DNA from: Methylocapsa sp. D3K7
GTDB taxonomy: Bacteria > Pseudomonadota > Alphaproteobacteria > Rhizobiales > Beijerinckiaceae
DNA: 64,000 nucleotides
NCBI RefSeq assembly: GCF_029855125.1
Contig: NZ_CP123229.1
Location: forward strand, 744,001-808,000
Direction of reading: 5' to 3'
Part shown: positions 18,457 to 28,116 of the stretch, piece after piece
Numbering within the stretch: the stretch's first letter is position 1
How the letters are laid out: the number at the start of each line of letters is the position of its first letter
Position numbers and translations under genes: made by a program
The notes under the pieces: model-generated
Told to the model about the DNA's origin: nothing
The model's input: the letters and a program-made list of their open reading frames with translations, nothing else
The model's database searches: none

Positions 18457-18686
18457 TCACGAAATCGGCGTAAGCATCATGATTTTTTTGCGGGTTTGGA
18501 TGTTTTTGGGATCGTTCTTCCCCTAAGTTGGGTATGTATCCTCTGCAATTTGGGTGTACACTCCACCCCCATATTTATGATAACTGTTGGCAATCGGCAC
18601 GATGAAGAACTGAAGCCCAACCGTCCGAGCTTTTTGCGGTCTCTGGCACAGCAACGGCTTTAGTCGGATGCCCGTCGAGGAAATAC

Positions 18687-19838
18687 ATGGGGGCGGTCGA
18701 ACATCTCAAGACCTTATGCTGCCTTGGGTTGCCGCCCGAGAGCGCCATGGTTGCGGTCACGCCTTTGTTGCATGAGATTATTCCGCACGGCTGGTCGCGG
18801 CTCGCCCTTTTGGCTCCCGACGCGACCGTCACGAGCAACTACGCCGAAAATCCAGGGATGACACCCTTATATCGCGAGCGCCTGTGGCGATTCATGGATG
18901 ATCCGACGGCGCTCGTTTCTCTTTGGATCCCGGGCTTCCGCGCGGTCGGCATCGGTTGGACACTGCACCGGCAGAATGCCGACTATCTGCAAAGCCAATA
19001 TTACAAGGAAATCGAAGCGCCGCTCGATGCCTGTTGGCTCTTGGGCGCGATGATCGGCGAAGGCAGCCGGTCTATTGCCTATGTCGCGTTGACACGGCCA
19101 AGAAGTGCACGGCCCTTCGTGGCGGACGATGTGCAGCGTCTCGACCGGCTCCGGCCTTGGCTCGCGCATGCTTTTCGTCCCGTTTCCGAGCGTGCAGAAA
19201 TGGCGGAACAATCTTCGCTAGGGACCGCCGGACCCGCGCTCATGAGCGGGCAGATGATCGTCAACCCGGACGCCACGATTGTCTACCAAACCTCTGGCCT
19301 CGAACATCTGCTCCGGATGCTGGCGGGGGAGCCGGGCAATTATACCCGCTTCATGCCGGCTCAAGACCGCTTACCCGACCCGATATTAAAGCTTCTCCGG
19401 CAGATCACCGGCGCCGCAAACGGATCTTCCAACACGCCGCCTCATTTGCGCATTTTAACAGCCCACGGAGTTCTCACGCTTGATGCCAACTGGCTCGTTC
19501 CTCCCGACGCACTTCCCTCGGACATCGCCAGAAACCCGAAGAATTGTCTTGTCACGGTCAGCGTCGAACTGCGCGAGCACGCCATCGCCCATGCCGCGCG
19601 CGTGCTGCGAGATAGCGGCGCCACGCCCGCTCAGGTCAAAGTCGGTGTTCATCTCGCTTTGGGCAAATCCAAACCAATGATTGCCGATGAACTCGGCCTT
19701 CAGCTCTCCTCGGTCGCAGACCTCACCAAAAAACTTTATCAGAACCTCGATATTCACAATTCCGCCGAGCTCGGCATGAAGGTTTGGCTGAGCCAAATGC
19801 AATATGGGACCGGCCAGCATCCGTGGCGCGCCAGTTAA
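18687..19838 (+). CDS. LuxR-type (GerE-fold) transcriptional regulator
   Basis: A 383-residue protein with a degenerate but recognisable LuxR C-terminal HTH at about residues 310-370. The layout is GATPAQVKVGVHLALGKSKPMIADELGLQLSSVADLTKKLYQNLDI, read in pieces against the standard pattern (T-x-R-E, L-x-G-x-S-x-x-E-I-A, V-x-x-x-L-x-x-I-x-x-K-L). The long N-terminal part resembles the PAS/GAF-like sensor regions of similar solo regulators but has no identifiable ligand motif. CGAGGA precedes the ATG. No autoinducer synthase gene is present, so it would be a solo regulator. Target genes unknown; the dyad at 18431-18456 is a candidate site. Confidence 0.7.
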   Translation: MGAVEHLKTLCCLGLPPESAMVAVTPLLHEIIPHGWSRLALLAPDATVTSNYAENPGMTPLYRERLWRFMDDPTALVSLWIPGFRAVGIGWTLHRQNADYLQSQYYKEIEAPLDACWLLGAMIGEGSRSIAYVALTRPRSARPFVADDVQRLDRLRPWLAHAFRPVSERAEMAEQSSLGTAGPALMSGQMIVNPDATIVYQTSGLEHLLRMLAGEPGNYTRFMPAQDRLPDPILKLLRQITGAANGSSNTPPHLRILTAHGVLTLDANWLVPPDALPSDIARNPKNCLVTVSVELREHAIAHAARVLRDSGATPAQVKVGVHLALGKSKPMIADELGLQLSSVADLTKKLYQNLDIHNSAELGMKVWLSQMQYGTGQHPWRAS

Positions 19839-19985
19839 TTTTTGCCAACGTTAGCGCCGCTTCCGCATAAGCGTATGTAGAACTCGGGCCGCCAATGGCA
19901 TGGCCATTAAATGTTCTCTTATTGTTCTTGCTAATCTCGACGCATCCGGTTAAGCTGTCCCGGAACTAGAAGACGGGGGCTTGCC

Positions 19986-21524
19986 ATGGTCGTCAGAGTC
20001 GCGACGGTTGCGTTCGAGGGCATCGAGGCGCGCCCGGTGGACGTGCAGGTACAGATCGCCAACGGCAATGTGGTGTTCACGGTGGTTGGCCTCGGCGACA
20101 AGGCGGTCGCTGAATCGCGCGAGAGAGTCCGCGCCGCGCTGAATGCGTCGGGCCTCGCGATGCCCGCCAAGCGCATTACGGTCAATCTCGCACCCGCCGA
20201 CCTTCCAAAGGAAGGCAGCCATTATGATTTGCCGATCGCGCTCGGCATCATGGCCGCAATCGGCGCCATTCCGCCGGACGCACTTGCCAATTTCACCGTT
20301 CTCGGCGAACTGGCGCTTGACGGAACGATCACCCCGGTCGTTGGCGTGCTGCCGGCCGCGATCGCCGCCAATGCGCGCGGCCACGGCCTGATTTGCCCGT
20401 ATGCGAGCGGTGCCGAGGCAGCCTGGGCAAGCCAGGAAATCGAAGTTCTGGCACCTATTTCCCTCATCCAGCTCGCCAATCACTTTAAGGGGACGCAAGT
20501 CATGACCCGGCCCCGGCCTTCCGTCCGGGGACAAGCGGGAGCGCAGCCGGATTTGCGTGACATTAAGGGCCAGGAAAGCGCCAAGCGGGCGCTTGAAATC
20601 GCCGCCGCCGGGGGGCACAATCTCTTATTGAACGGACCGCCCGGCGCCGGAAAATCGATGCTCGCCGCGCGCCTGCCTTCGATTTTGCCGCCGCTCATGC
20701 CGCGTGAACTGCTCGAGGTTTCGCTGATCCACTCCATCGCCGGGGATCTCGCGGGCGGCGCCTTGACCGATCGAAGGCCGTTCCGGGCACCGCACCATTC
20801 GGCCTCGATGGCAGCCCTTGTCGGAGGTGGAACGCGGGCGCGGCCGGGTGAAATCTCGCTTGCCCATCATGGCGTTTTGTTTCTCGACGAATTGCCAGAA
20901 TTCCAGCCGCAAGTTCTGGACAGCCTGCGCCAGCCGCTCGAAACCGGCGAAGTGGCGATCGCGCGAGCCAATCACCGAATTGTCTATCCGGCGAGGTTTC
21001 AGCTCGTCGCGGCGATGAACCCTTGCCGTTGCGGCCACGCAAGCGAGCCCGGCTTTACCTGTAACCGGCAACCCAATGCCCGCTGTATTGCCCAATATCA
21101 GGCGCGGCTTTCGGGCCCGTTGCTCGACCGCATTGACCTCCATGTTGAAGTGCCGGCGGTCGCCGCTGCCGATCTCATGCTGCCGCCAGCAGCCGAGGGT
21201 TCACGGGAGGTCGCAGCGCGCGTTGCCGCCGCTAGGGAGATCCAGGTCGCGCGTTATGCTGATCTTGGTCTGCCCGGGATCGGCTCCAACGCCGCCGCGC
21301 CCGCCAATGTGATCGAGGCGGCCGCGCAAATGAATACGGGGGGACTCAGCCTAGTCCGGGAGGCTTCGGACCGGTTGCATCTTTCCGCGCGAGGATTTCA
21401 CCGTATCTTGAAGCTTGCCCGCACGATCGCTGATTTGGACGGCGCCGCGGACGTGGGGCGCATTCATCTCGCCGAGGCACTGACCTACCGCATTGATACC
21501 GCCCGTCAGCTCCGCGCTGCGTGA
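19986..21524 (+). CDS. comM: YifB/ComM-family AAA+ ATPase (Mg-chelatase-like)
   Basis: AAA+ protein of the ComM family, a hexameric helicase that promotes branch migration in natural transformation. Of 512 residues, the N-terminal LonC-like (ChlI) domain covers about 1-170 (TVVGLGDKAVAESRERV, INLAPADLPKEGSHYDLPIALGI in parts). The AAA+ core has Walker A GPPGAGKS (about 218-225), Walker B LFLDELPEF and the PCRCGH cysteine motif. The C-terminal Mg-chelatase lid helices (LHLSARGFHRILKLARTIADLDG) end the protein. Length and order are normal. It appears to be monocistronic. Confidence 0.93.
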   Translation: MVVRVATVAFEGIEARPVDVQVQIANGNVVFTVVGLGDKAVAESRERVRAALNASGLAMPAKRITVNLAPADLPKEGSHYDLPIALGIMAAIGAIPPDALANFTVLGELALDGTITPVVGVLPAAIAANARGHGLICPYASGAEAAWASQEIEVLAPISLIQLANHFKGTQVMTRPRPSVRGQAGAQPDLRDIKGQESAKRALEIAAAGGHNLLLNGPPGAGKSMLAARLPSILPPLMPRELLEVSLIHSIAGDLAGGALTDRRPFRAPHHSASMAALVGGGTRARPGEISLAHHGVLFLDELPEFQPQVLDSLRQPLETGEVAIARANHRIVYPARFQLVAAMNPCRCGHASEPGFTCNRQPNARCIAQYQARLSGPLLDRIDLHVEVPAVAAADLMLPPAAEGSREVAARVAAAREIQVARYADLGLPGIGSNAAAPANVIEAAAQMNTGGLSLVREASDRLHLSARGFHRILKLARTIADLDGAADVGRIHLAEALTYRIDTARQLRAA

Positions 21525-21564
21525 CTCACCGGGCAACACAGACGCCGTTTGGCGGAGCTAAATT

Positions 21565-22083
21565 TTATTGCACCCTAAACCTTGGTGCGGTTTGCTCCTT
21601 GGCGCCTCCCGTGCCAGCCCCAAGACTGTTCAGATCGCCAATTCCGCCGACTCCGGAACCAATTCCGCTGCCGTTGATACCGCCGGTATCCAGGCCAAGC
21701 TCAATCTTGTCTCTAATACCGCCAGTTCCCGCTCCGAGGCCCCGGCCAACGCCATTAACCCCACCTGTCGAGGATCCCCACGAAGCGCTGTCCGAGATTC
21801 CTCCCGACCCGACACGCGTAGAGCCAGCAATGCCACCGGTAGCATTGCCAACACCCTGACCTATGCCGTTGGTCCCGGAACCGACGCGTCCGGTTCCGAC
21901 AACCAGCGGCGTGTGCTGGCCGGCGCCGCCCGCCCCGAAGCCAATACCCGTCCCGGCAACACCTCCGCCCCGATTGATGACGACAACAGGAGCCGGACCG
22001 GCGTTTGGCGCCTGCGCCTGCGCAAACACCGTGGAACCGCCAACAAAGGCCACTGCCAGGGCTACAGTCAATCGACGGCGCAT
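21565..22083 (-). CDS. Exported glycine-rich repeat protein
   Basis: Starting at the ATG at 22083 gives 172 residues. A clear signal peptide (RRRLTVALAVAFVGGSTVFAQAQ in pieces, AQA cleavage) leads into a low-complexity region of GTGGI, GVGGI, GSGT and GAGTGG units, with few charged or aromatic residues. No catalytic motif is present. Such proteins may be surface or cell-wall-like structural components; the function is unknown. Convergent with comM. Confidence 0.65.
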   Translation of the reverse strand: MRRRLTVALAVAFVGGSTVFAQAQAPNAGPAPVVVINRGGGVAGTGIGFGAGGAGQHTPLVVGTGRVGSGTNGIGQGVGNATGGIAGSTRVGSGGISDSASWGSSTGGVNGVGRGLGAGTGGIRDKIELGLDTGGINGSGIGSGVGGIGDLNSLGAGTGGAKEQTAPRFRVQ

Positions 22084-22356
22084 TTTTTTCTCCGTATGCC
22101 GGGCCAGGATGAAGGATAGCGGCGAAATCACAACAATACCGGGCGCGTTACCGGCGAAAGCAAACTGCCGGGCTGTTCACATTTCTATCAGACTCGTGAA
22201 AAAAGCCTGTTATTTCCGGACTCATCGGGCACGTTGATAGAAGATTGCGGCAAAGTTTCGCCGGAAGATATTTGTGCCGCCTTTTCCGCCGCCACTATCG
22301 CTTGAGCGGTTGCCTGTCCCATGTCATTGCACAATATCAGATTCAACGAGAGCCAC

Positions 22357-23547
22357 ATGCCAAAGAGGTCCTTGGACGCGTTCGCATTCCGCAAATTGGA
22401 AGCTCTCGATCGCGCCAGTCTCAAGCGCTCCCTCACCGAGAGCGTTCGCGAAAGCGGGATCTGGGTCGAGCGCGACGGCCGCCGCCTGCTCTCTTTCTCC
22501 TGCAATGATTATCTCAACCTTTGCCACCACCCGGCGCTCATCGCCGCCGCCACGGCGGCGATCCGCCAATATGGCGTGGGCGCCGGCGCTTCCCGGCTTG
22601 TCACTGGGAATCATCCCTTATTTGGGGATCTTGAGACGCGTCTCGCGCGGCTCAAGGGAACCGACGCCGCCTGCGTGTTCGGTTCTGGCTATCTCGCCAA
22701 CAGCGGCATCATACCGGTGCTTGCCGGCGAGCGGGATCTGGTTTTGATCGATGAGCTGGCGCACGCATGCCTCTGGGCTGGAACAAAATTGGCGGCGGCT
22801 GAAACGTTGATCTTCCGCCACAATCAAGTTGACCATGCGGCTGAGTTGCTCGCCAAAAGCCGGGGGCGTTTCCGGCATGCGCTGCTTGTCACAGATAGCG
22901 TTTTTTCCATGGACGGCGATCTTGCCCCTTTGCAAGAGCTGAGCAAAATCTGCGTGGATTTCGATACATGGCTGATGACCGATGACGCACATGGTTTGGG
23001 CGTCCTCGGCGGCGGTCGCGGCGCTATTTTTACCGCGGGTCCCGGCGTGGATGTGCCGTTGCAAATGGGAACCTTATCCAAGGCGGCAGGCGGCTATGGC
23101 GGCTATTTGTGCGCATCGCGGCCCGTCATCGATTTGGTGAAAACCCGCGCCCGTACCCTGATTTACTCGACCGCCCTCCCACCCCCGATGGCGGCGGCGG
23201 CAATCGCGGCGCTGACAATTATTGAAACCGAACCTGAATTGACCGCAAAACCTCTCGAAAAGGCGAAGTTGTTCACCTCCCTTCTCGGCCTTTCCAAGGC
23301 CCAAAGTCCGATCGTCCCCCTCATCCTGGGGGAACCAGACGCCGCCCTGCGAGCAGCGCGTGGACTGGCTGACCAGGGGTTCCTGGTCACTCCGATCCGG
23401 CCCCCGACGGTTCCGACAGGCACCGCACGGTTGCGCTTCACCTTTACCGCCATGCACCCGGACGAAGAGATTGTTCGCCTCGCCGATGCCGTGCGCGCGT
23501 TGACGGAAACACTCAAAGGCCCGACCAAATGTCCGCCGTCTTCATAA
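22357..23547 (+). CDS. bioF: 8-amino-7-oxononanoate synthase BioF
   Basis: PLP enzyme condensing pimeloyl-ACP/CoA with alanine in biotin synthesis. The 396-residue product (ATG 22357 after GAGAG; an upstream in-frame ATG at 22321 lacks a ribosome site) shows SCNDYLNL, YGVGAGASRLVTGNHPLF, the Asp of MTDDAHGLGVLG and the PLP lysine in GTLSKAAGGYGG. Its 3' end overlaps bioD by 19 bases, so the two are translationally coupled. bioA and bioB are not in the window. Confidence 0.94.
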   Translation: MPKRSLDAFAFRKLEALDRASLKRSLTESVRESGIWVERDGRRLLSFSCNDYLNLCHHPALIAAATAAIRQYGVGAGASRLVTGNHPLFGDLETRLARLKGTDAACVFGSGYLANSGIIPVLAGERDLVLIDELAHACLWAGTKLAAAETLIFRHNQVDHAAELLAKSRGRFRHALLVTDSVFSMDGDLAPLQELSKICVDFDTWLMTDDAHGLGVLGGGRGAIFTAGPGVDVPLQMGTLSKAAGGYGGYLCASRPVIDLVKTRARTLIYSTALPPPMAAAAIAALTIIETEPELTAKPLEKAKLFTSLLGLSKAQSPIVPLILGEPDAALRAARGLADQGFLVTPIRPPTVPTGTARLRFTFTAMHPDEEIVRLADAVRALTETLKGPTKCPPSS

Positions 23548-24206
23548 CCGGCACTGGAACGGATGTGGGGAAGACTTTTGTCGCGGCAGGCCTTATCCGC
23601 TGTTTGCGGAACCTGGGGCAACGGGTCAACGTCTTGAAACCCGTGGCCAGCGGCTTCGATCCGGCCGCGCCTTCCGGCAGTGACCCGGCCCTTCTCCTCG
23701 AAGCGCTTGGCCGCGATGTCAATGCGGCGGAACTCCAGCGAATTTCACCCTGGCGTTTTCGCGCTCCCGTTTCCCCGGACATGGCCGCCTATGCCGAGGG
23801 AAAAGCGATCGATTTTGCCGAGGTCATCGATTTTTGCAGCAGCGCAATCGCTCACAACACTGGCGCTCTATTGATCGAAGGGGTTGGGGGCGTCATGGTC
23901 CCGCTCGACACGCAGCATACCGTGCTCGACGTGATGGTGGCGCTCCAACTGCCAGTCATTCTTGTCGCCGGAAGCTATGTCGGGACGCTCAACCATACAC
24001 TTTGCTCGCAGGATGTAATCTTGCGCCAGGCGCTCGATCTTCGAGCGATCGTTGTCAGCGAGACGGTGAATGCGGGCGTCTCCCTGGAAGCGACCCTGTC
24101 GAGCCTCGCCAATTTCACACGCGCGGCGTTATTTGGTTTGCGCCGTCAAGATGGGGACGCACAAAACGCCACAGTCTTCCAGCAATTGGCAAAAATAATC
24201 GCCTAA
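23529..24206 (+). CDS. bioD: ATP-dependent dethiobiotin synthetase BioD
   Basis: Closes the ureido ring of biotin from 7,8-diaminopelargonate, CO2 and ATP. The 225-residue product begins with the modified P-loop GTGTDVGKTF. It continues with NVLKPVASGF, the LLIEGVGGVMVPLD segment and VAGSYVGTLNHTL, all typical. It overlaps the end of bioF, with a probable ribosome site (AAAGG) inside bioF. Ends just before a convergent small gene. Confidence 0.95.
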   Translation: MSAVFITGTGTDVGKTFVAAGLIRCLRNLGQRVNVLKPVASGFDPAAPSGSDPALLLEALGRDVNAAELQRISPWRFRAPVSPDMAAYAEGKAIDFAEVIDFCSSAIAHNTGALLIEGVGGVMVPLDTQHTVLDVMVALQLPVILVAGSYVGTLNHTLCSQDVILRQALDLRAIVVSETVNAGVSLEATLSSLANFTRAALFGLRRQDGDAQNATVFQQLAKIIA

Positions 24207-24251
24207 AAGGACCGCCCGGCCCGATGCCGGAGGGACTTAAATCGATGCGGC

Positions 24252-24644
24252 CTATTGCCGCCTCACCGCCGGGGACGCGGCGGATGCGGATTTTTTCGTT
24301 CCGAGGCGTTTGTGGGCATTCCTATCATTATGGGTGATTGCCCGCTCGAGTTCGCCTTGCAAAGCTTGAAGCTCCTCTTTGTTCCGGAGCTTCGGGCGTT
24401 CGGGATCGGTACCCGTCACCGGTTGATAGGCAAGACTATCGGGAGGTCGCCGGGTCTCGCGGACAAAATCCTTCGCCTCTGGAACATCGGCCCAGAGTCT
24501 CGTACTCATCAAAGTATCCAGAGGCGACCCTCCGGTCTTCGCCTGTTGCGCGCCGGCAAGTTGGCTCCACATAAGAAAAATCCCGGCGAGCGCCGCCGTT
24601 AATCCCAGCCGTGCCTTAGGGTGAGACATTGGGTTTCGTGTCAT
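24252..24644 (-). CDS. Small exported hypothetical protein
   Basis: A 130-residue product with a signal peptide (hydrophobic stretch about residues 12-30, cleavage near AGAQQ) and a polar mature part of about 100 residues. It contains LMSTRLWADVPEAKDFVRETR and a predicted helical LRNKEELQALQGELERAI. Family not recognised. It resembles conserved exported proteins of unknown function in Hyphomicrobiales, but this is an impression only. The start could also be the ATG five codons in. Confidence 0.6.
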   Translation of the reverse strand: MTRNPMSHPKARLGLTAALAGIFLMWSQLAGAQQAKTGGSPLDTLMSTRLWADVPEAKDFVRETRRPPDSLAYQPVTGTDPERPKLRNKEELQALQGELERAITHNDRNAHKRLGTKKSASAASPAVRRQ

Positions 24645-24811
24645 CTCAGCGTACCATTGCTGGTTCGTTGCTTGGTTGCCTATCGGGACATTCCAAGCTT
24701 AATGTGTCGGAACCGCGACGAAATGCTTTTCGTGGCGATGGATTACGCACTTCCTGGAAGGGCTTTCGCCCAATCGTTCGAAAGCGTGGCTGTTCTTAAA
24801 GGTCCCATGCC

Positions 24812-26875
24812 GTGTCAAACGCCACTCCATTCGTACCTGACCCGTATGGAAATGCGGACGAATCAATGAGCACGGAAAAAACCTCTGAGGCTGGGATTGA
24901 ACCCGCTCCCGCGACGGGCAGCCGCCCCCCGCGTCCAAAACCTGCCAAATTGTCCGCCGGTGCGGCATCAAAGCGCGTCAAGGCGCCCTCGAAAGAGGCC
25001 CGCACCGCCACCAGCAAAGCTTCCCCGCAGAGCGTTGTCAGGGTTCGCCGCGCGGCGGCTCCGCCAACCCAAGATTCTCCTGGCGCTTCCCAAAAAAATC
25101 AGGGAGCGGCCGGACCTGACTTCGAACGTCTGTCCTATAATTTTTCACGTCTCATGGAACAAGGTGGTAAAGCCTTTGCCGCCTACTTTAAGCCTCGGGA
25201 GAGCGGCGGCAAGACGGATGTGACTGTTGAACTGACCGATGCTCTGCGTTCCTTCAGCCGCATCGCCGAACATTGGTTGAGCGACCCAGCCCGCACCCTC
25301 GAAGCGCAGTCCTCCTTGGCGGTTAAATTTCTTGGCCTTTTGTCGCATAGTTTGCGGCGTATGCAGGGCGGGCAGGACAACCCTTTTGTTCCTCATGAAC
25401 CCTCTGACAAAAGATTCGCCGCCGCCGAATGGCGAGACAATCCCTATTTTGATTTTTTGCGGCAGGCCCATGCAATCATTTCAACTTGGGCCGAGGATCT
25501 CGTCCAGCGTTCGGGCGGCGTCGATCCTCATACCCGCGACAAGGCAAGGTTTTACCTCCGGCAGTTAACCAGCGCGCTCTCGCCATCGAATTTTCTCGCC
25601 ACGAACCCGGAGCTCATCAAGGAAACATGGGAAACGAGCGGTGACAATCTCGCGCGCGGTGCCGCGCTATTGGCGCAGGACATGGAAGCCGGCAATGGCA
25701 CGCTCAAAATCACCCGCTGCGATACCTCAAAATTCGAACTTGGCGTCAATATCGCGACAACGCCCGGAAAAGTTATCTTTCGCAACGATCTCATCGAGCT
25801 TATTCAATATGCGCCGGCGACCGAAACGGTGTGCAAGCGGCCTTTGCTGATCGTGCCTCCCTGGATCAACAAATTCTACATTCTCGACCTCAACCCCGAA
25901 AAAAGCTTCGTTCGCTTCGCGGTTTCGCAAGGCCTCACGGTTTTTATGATTTCGTGGGTGAACCCCGACACGCGCCATCGCGACAAGGGTTTTGAAGCCT
26001 ATATGAGGGATGGAATTTTGGCTGCCCTCGCTGCCATCGAAAAGGCAACGGGCGAGAGGAAAGTAAGCGCGATTGGCTATTGCATCGGCGGCACACTGCT
26101 TGCCATGACACTCGCCTATATGGCTGAGACCAATGACGAGCGGATCACGAGTGTGTCATTCTTTACGACCCAGACCGATTTCAGCCAAGCTGGCGATCTC
26201 AAAGTCTTTGTCGATGAAGAACGGTTGCGGGCGCTTGAGAAAAAAATGGCGGCGACCGGCTATCTCGAGGCAAGCGGAATGGCTTCAGCCTTCAACATGC
26301 TCCGGCCGGAAGATCTCATCTGGTCGTTTGTCGTCAACAATTACATGAAAGGGAAGGCCCCGCTCGCATTCGACCTCTTGGCCTGGAACTCGGATTCGAC
26401 GCGTATGACGGAGGCCAACCATCTCACCTATCTGCGCCATTGCTATCTGGAAAATAGGCTCGCGAAAGGAAAGGCGAGGTTCGCTGGCAAAATTCTCAAC
26501 CTCTCTAAAATCACCGTGCCGGTTTACCATTTGGCAACTCGCGATGATCATATCGCCCCGGCTAAATCCGTCTTCATAGGTGCTAAGCTGCTTGGCGGCA
26601 AAGTTCGCTTCGTCCTCGCCGGCTCAGGCCACATTGCAGGTGTCGTCAATCCGGCCGGCAGTCCGAAATATCAATATTGGCGCGGCAAGGCACCCGATGG
26701 CGAGTTCGAGGATTGGCTCGAGAACGCGACTGAGTACAAAGGCAGCTGGTGGACCGATTGGATCAAATGGATCAAGCGCCAATCGCGCAAAGAAGTGCCC
26801 GCGCGGGTGCCCGGGAACGGGGAACTACCGCCAATCTGCGACGCTCCCGGCGACTATGTTCGGGTGCGGTATTAA
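24812..26875 (+). CDS. phaC: Class I poly(3-hydroxyalkanoate) synthase PhaC
   Basis: Polymerises 3-hydroxyacyl-CoA into storage polyester at the granule surface. The 687-residue product (GTG 24812 after AAAGG; ATG 24866 is an alternative) has a basic, Pro/Ala-rich N-terminal extension of about 90 residues, longer than usual. A PhaC N-domain follows, then the alpha/beta-hydrolase core. Catalytic residues are visible: Cys424 in the lipase-like box GYCIGG, Asp578 or 579 in RDDHIAP, and His607 in GSGHIAGV. The phaZ depolymerase lies about 7 kb away. phaA/phaB and phasins are not in the window. Confidence 0.95.
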   Translation: MSNATPFVPDPYGNADESMSTEKTSEAGIEPAPATGSRPPRPKPAKLSAGAASKRVKAPSKEARTATSKASPQSVVRVRRAAAPPTQDSPGASQKNQGAAGPDFERLSYNFSRLMEQGGKAFAAYFKPRESGGKTDVTVELTDALRSFSRIAEHWLSDPARTLEAQSSLAVKFLGLLSHSLRRMQGGQDNPFVPHEPSDKRFAAAEWRDNPYFDFLRQAHAIISTWAEDLVQRSGGVDPHTRDKARFYLRQLTSALSPSNFLATNPELIKETWETSGDNLARGAALLAQDMEAGNGTLKITRCDTSKFELGVNIATTPGKVIFRNDLIELIQYAPATETVCKRPLLIVPPWINKFYILDLNPEKSFVRFAVSQGLTVFMISWVNPDTRHRDKGFEAYMRDGILAALAAIEKATGERKVSAIGYCIGGTLLAMTLAYMAETNDERITSVSFFTTQTDFSQAGDLKVFVDEERLRALEKKMAATGYLEASGMASAFNMLRPEDLIWSFVVNNYMKGKAPLAFDLLAWNSDSTRMTEANHLTYLRHCYLENRLAKGKARFAGKILNLSKITVPVYHLATRDDHIAPAKSVFIGAKLLGGKVRFVLAGSGHIAGVVNPAGSPKYQYWRGKAPDGEFEDWLENATEYKGSWWTDWIKWIKRQSRKEVPARVPGNGELPPICDAPGDYVRVRY

Positions 26876-26969
26876 AAAGCGGGAGACAGTCAGCATTTGG
26901 CGGAACGCCGCTATAGTCATAGAAGCCGCCGGCAAATAGTGATGTCGCACTCATCTTCTAAAAAGCATC

Positions 26970-27818
26970 TCACTCTGGAGATGGAGTTGACTTGCACTTG
27001 GTTGGATCGCGCTCGAAGACATGAATGTAATCAACGTCCAGAAAAGACGGATTTGGTGTGTTCTCGATTGACCAGCCGCTTCCAAGTGCCAAATTGACCA
27101 GGATCATCATAGGGAATTTGTGCTGCTCCGGAGTCGGCGTCTGCCAAATCTGATGGCGGTCACAATAGAAGGTCATGAAGTCTTTTTCGATTTCCACGCC
27201 GAAGGTATGAAAACCGGCGTCGAGCGTGCCGCTTGGACGGTTTTCCGTGTGATGCTCGCCAACATGGGTGTGATGGACACTGTCCCAGACGATATATCCC
27301 GAATGAAAAATATCGGGGAATTGTCCATAGAACTCGATCACATCAACTTCCAGGCTCGTCCCAAGCGGCGTTTCCGGAGGCCGGGTTTCACCAAGCCAGA
27401 ATGCCGGCCAGGTCCCAGGCCCCTTGGGAATCTTCATCCGGACTTCAAAGTAACCATAAAGCTGCGAGAAGCCATCGTTCCATTGATCGGCTGACGCCAA
27501 AAGCCCTGAATGCCATTTGCCGTTGGCTTCCTTGCGTGCCTCGATGCGCAACAGGCCATCCTTAACCGTGAACGGAAAATCCGGCTGCGGATTGGAAAAA
27601 CCGGCATCTCCAAAGTCGCCGTGCCAAGGCGTGTGGGCGATCCAACGGTTGCCACCGATTTTCCAGGCGGAAACTTTTAGATCATTGAAATCTTCCGTGA
27701 ATGTCGGACGCAGACCGCAAAGGTCAAGTGCTGTACCGTTGACGCTCTGCGCTTGCGCGACCCCGGCCATCATATGACAAACCATACACGCAACAATCTC
27801 TACCTTGGGTCGGATCAT
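26970..27818 (-). CDS. Secreted glycoside hydrolase family 16 protein
   Basis: Endo-acting beta-glucanase-type enzyme. The 282-residue product has a signal peptide (residues 1 to about 23, ending AQAQ) and a GH16 jelly-roll domain. The catalytic signature ExDxxE is seen as EVDVIEFYG, with the nucleophile and acid/base glutamates intact. Flanking blocks (GYFEVRMKIPKGPGTWPAFWL, FHTFGVEIEKDFMTFYCD, PMMILVNLALG) fit the laminarinase/ExoK branch. It may trim the bacterium's own exopolysaccharide or attack external beta-1,3-glucans. It ends about 95 bp from phaC, in convergent orientation. Confidence 0.9.
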   Translation of the reverse strand: MIRPKVEIVACMVCHMMAGVAQAQSVNGTALDLCGLRPTFTEDFNDLKVSAWKIGGNRWIAHTPWHGDFGDAGFSNPQPDFPFTVKDGLLRIEARKEANGKWHSGLLASADQWNDGFSQLYGYFEVRMKIPKGPGTWPAFWLGETRPPETPLGTSLEVDVIEFYGQFPDIFHSGYIVWDSVHHTHVGEHHTENRPSGTLDAGFHTFGVEIEKDFMTFYCDRHQIWQTPTPEQHKFPMMILVNLALGSGWSIENTPNPSFLDVDYIHVFERDPTKCKSTPSPE

Positions 27819-27883
27819 GAATGATTACCCTCGGCGAATTGGCTGTTTCCTGGCGTAACGGAAGGTGTCGATGCCAACAATTT

Positions 27884-27957
27884 TGGAGCGGGCGAAGGGA
27901 ATCGAACCCTCGTATGCAGCTTGGGAAGCTGCCGTTCTGCCATTGAACTACGCCCGC
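27884..27957 (-). tRNA. tRNA-Gly (anticodon CCC)
   Basis: A 74-base cloverleaf on the reverse strand: acceptor GCGGGCG, D-arm GTTCAATGGCAGAAC, anticodon stem GCAGC/GCTGC with loop TTCCCAA (anticodon CCC), T-arm GAGGGTTCGATTCCCTT and encoded CCA. Confidence 0.95.
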
Positions 27958-28116
27958 CGGGCCATGCCTCTATCGAGAGATGAATGCCCCCATAGGATGA
28001 ACATGCAAAGTCTCTTACCGAAGACTAGCGCGTCCCCTACCGTGTTTCAATACAGCGACGGCGTCCTGCGCGCGGCTTTTTTACCTTTTCCATGCGCTCC
28101 TCGCATAAACGAGGAG

